A stretch of 64,000 nt of DNA from Paenibacillus sp. S150 (lineage in GTDB: Bacteria; Bacillota; Bacilli; Paenibacillales; Paenibacillaceae): positions 1 to 64,000 of the forward strand of contig NZ_JACBYI010000009.1 in assembly GCF_019352175.1 (NCBI RefSeq). Reading direction: 5' to 3'. How positions within the stretch are numbered: the stretch's first letter is position 1; every line of letters begins with the position of its first letter. Under the pieces are notes generated by a model. That model searched no databases. It saw only the letters and a program-made list of their open reading frames with translations, and had not been told where the DNA came from. Positions 62,468 through 64,000 of the stretch are shown here, in pieces. Both the position numbers and the translations under genes were made by a program.

Positions 62468-63533
62468 TCTGGTACATGAAATTGGAATGTTGCCTAACAA
62501 CGCTATTTTCAATTATGTTTACGGCAAAACACCAACCCTCGTTAAAATTATTAATATAGTAAGACCACAAGGCCCCATTGTAGTTCAAAGAATTAGGCCT
62601 GATAAAGGTGAGACCTGGAAAGATGCCAAAAATGAGTCGATATCTGTCCCAATGATCTGGAGGCTGGCAAATGCCCTGGCTCCGGATCACCCTGTAAGTA
62701 TAGAGAGAATCTTTGCAGGCAGTTACAATACCCGTTCTGCTTTGGAGGCTCTTCTGGCGCATACTCCACAGTTTTATTACTGTTATCCTGGACGACTTGA
62801 GAGTATAAGCTCCCGTAATAAGGTGAAGGCGGGTCATAAACATCTGATGTGGTGCCCGGACAACCCTCACGAACCTAATATTATGGTAAAGGCAGAAGTC
62901 AACATGGTAATATCTGAGGTTCCTAACACAGATATCGTGTATGATTCTTTAGTTTTGCCGGATGAAAAGCATAGCCCGAAACTGGATATTGATATGAAAC
63001 GAAGACATAGCCAGATGCAGGTAGCACTGATAGAAATCGGGCAGTGTCTTGGATTTAAGACGTGGGTGGCCCAGAATGATAAGGGTATAATATATAAGAA
63101 TCAAAAGCTTGGTGAGATGGAGGGCGTAATCGGGTCACTGGGAAAAGAAGAAAATTTAATCGCATCTTTTCATGAGGCCCAAAAAGCTGCGCTGCTTATT
63201 GATTGTATCTGGTTTAAAAATGGCAGACTAATGCCGGCGGTAATGGAAGTTGAGCATAGTACAGGCGTTACCAGCGGCTTAACCCGTATGAAGGGTTTAC
63301 AGGATGCACTTCCGCCTTTTCCTACCCGTTATGTTATCATTGCACCGGATGAGGACAGGGAGAAGGTTTTTAGAGAAGCATCACGCCCGCAGTTTCAGTC
63401 ACTAAATGCAAGGTTCTTTCCTTACAGTGCAGTGGAAGAGATGTATGCTCTTTTTAAGCGCCGCAATATTAAAGGTGTCACAGAAGAATTTCTGGATAGT
63501 TATATGGAGCCTATACTGGCTCAGTTAGCTTAA
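62445..63533 (+). CDS. probable type II restriction endonuclease
   Basis: A 362-residue protein encoded in overlap with the methyltransferase gene. I do not recognise a named restriction family. The C-terminal half has LIDCIWFKNGRLMPAV then MEVEHSTGVTSGL, giving D253...E268-V-E270 in the spacing of a PD-(D/E)xK-like catalytic core. The N-terminal ~100 residues could be a DNA-binding helical domain. Position between a C5 methyltransferase and vsr makes restriction the natural role. AGGTGGAAGAGT precedes the ATG. Confidence 0.7.
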   Translation: MGKLTAANLVHEIGMLPNNAIFNYVYGKTPTLVKIINIVRPQGPIVVQRIRPDKGETWKDAKNESISVPMIWRLANALAPDHPVSIERIFAGSYNTRSALEALLAHTPQFYYCYPGRLESISSRNKVKAGHKHLMWCPDNPHEPNIMVKAEVNMVISEVPNTDIVYDSLVLPDEKHSPKLDIDMKRRHSQMQVALIEIGQCLGFKTWVAQNDKGIIYKNQKLGEMEGVIGSLGKEENLIASFHEAQKAALLIDCIWFKNGRLMPAVMEVEHSTGVTSGLTRMKGLQDALPPFPTRYVIIAPDEDREKVFREASRPQFQSLNARFFPYSAVEEMYALFKRRNIKGVTEEFLDSYMEPILAQLA

Positions 63534-63597
63534 TCTGAACATGTGGGGACTTTCCTGGTTTGAAAATTGGATCCATATCTATCATGGAAGTGATCTT

Positions 63598-64000
63598 ATG
63601 GCAGACAAAATAAGCAAGGAAAAACGAAGTGAAAATATGAGGGCAATCCGGTCTGTATCAATACTTGAGAACATGGTTACAAAAGGGGTCTGGGCCAGGG
63701 GGTACCGCTTCAGAAAAAATGTCAAGGGTATGCTCGGAAAACCCGATATCGTAATGAAAAAGTATAAAGTGGTTATTTTTATAGACTCCTGTTTTTGGCA
63801 CAATTGTCCCGTGCATGGAACTTTACCCAAAAGCAACACTGATTTCTGGATTGAGAAACTGACAAGAAATAAGCGAAGGGATAAGGAAGTCAGTGATTAT
63901 TACGTAGAAGGAGACTGGAATTTGCTCCGTATCTGGGAACATGAAATCAGGTCTGACTTTAACGGATCAATTGAGAGAATTATTAACTTCATAAACTTGG
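63598..64000 (+). CDS. vsr: very short patch repair endonuclease Vsr (cut by window end)
   Basis: A frame open to the window end (134 codons seen) starts behind GGAAGTGATCTT. Vsr hallmarks are present: RSENMRAIRSVSILENMV, RGYRFRKNV, GKPDIVMKKYKVVIFID with the catalytic Asp, and CFWHNCPVH with zinc ligands, then KLTRNKRRDKEV. Vsr nicks T:G mismatches that arise when methylated cytosine deaminates, so it accompanies C5 methyltransferases. Full length is usually ~140-150 residues, so only a little is missing. Confidence 0.92.
   Translation, partial: MADKISKEKRSENMRAIRSVSILENMVTKGVWARGYRFRKNVKGMLGKPDIVMKKYKVVIFIDSCFWHNCPVHGTLPKSNTDFWIEKLTRNKRRDKEVSDYYVEGDWNLLRIWEHEIRSDFNGSIERIINFINL

Overview
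The window looks like chromosomal DNA of a Paenibacillus-type Firmicute (Paenibacillaceae). The evidence is B. subtilis-like gene order in the purine operon (purEKBCSQLFMNHD) and the glutamine transporter (glnQHMP), frequent TTG/GTG starts behind strong GGAGG ribosome sites, Spo0E-like and RRNPP-type regulators, TnrA/GlnR and PurR type operators, and many short palindromic intergenic repeats. Species is not determinable from the sequence alone.

Layout. 0-0.4 kb: the 3' end of a 23S rRNA gene, 5S rRNA and terminator. 0.5-6.3 kb: a repeat-rich spacer with a DnaA-box cluster, then acyl-ACP thioesterase, topoisomerase III, an MFS transporter, a DUF1294 membrane protein and a universal stress protein. 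6.3-21.4 kb: the complete de novo purine operon, headed by paired PurR boxes and a guanine riboswitch; an 84-bp tandem repeat and a palindromic repeat lie between purF and purM. 21.4-25.1 kb: a promoter-terminator unit that looks like a small RNA, a SEC-C protein, then a compact quorum-sensing cassette. That cassette is an HTH-TPR regulator with a promoter-overlapping operator, overlapped at its 3' end by an unlisted 39-codon secreted pro-peptide gene; a Spo0E-family phosphatase follows. 25.6-36.5 kb: chemoreceptor, threonine dehydratase, exported and membrane proteins of unknown role, hydrolase, extradiol-dioxygenase-like protein, YerB-like lipoprotein, and a DUF47-Pit phosphate transporter pair. 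36.7-42.9 kb: glnQHMP behind a perfect TnrA/GlnR box, followed by a GlnK-GlnL-like two-component pair; a 29-bp tandem array splits glnM from glnP. 43.3-49.5 kb: CorA, a YqfQ-like protein, YerC, CbiX/SirB-like chelatase, diacylglycerol kinase and an RlmCD-type rRNA methyltransferase.

49.5-64 kb is an accessory region, more AT-rich towards its end. It holds three families of dispersed palindromic repeats, a MazEF toxin-antitoxin pair, a dihydrouridine synthase, a second SEC-C protein, an SF0329-like protein, secreted hydrolases, a HEPN-like gene broken by a single-base shift in an A7 run, a MazG-like pyrophosphohydrolase next to a nuclease-helicase fusion, and a methyltransferase-restriction enzyme-Vsr cassette cut by the window end. 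In two places a gene is followed, after intervening cargo, by a decayed piece resembling its own 3' end, suggesting insertion at gene 3' ends.

The strongest candidate for an undescribed system is the RRNPP regulator/peptide pair at 23.1-24.8 kb. Next are the candidate defence modules at 57.7-64 kb and the structured repeats placed inside otherwise tight operons.
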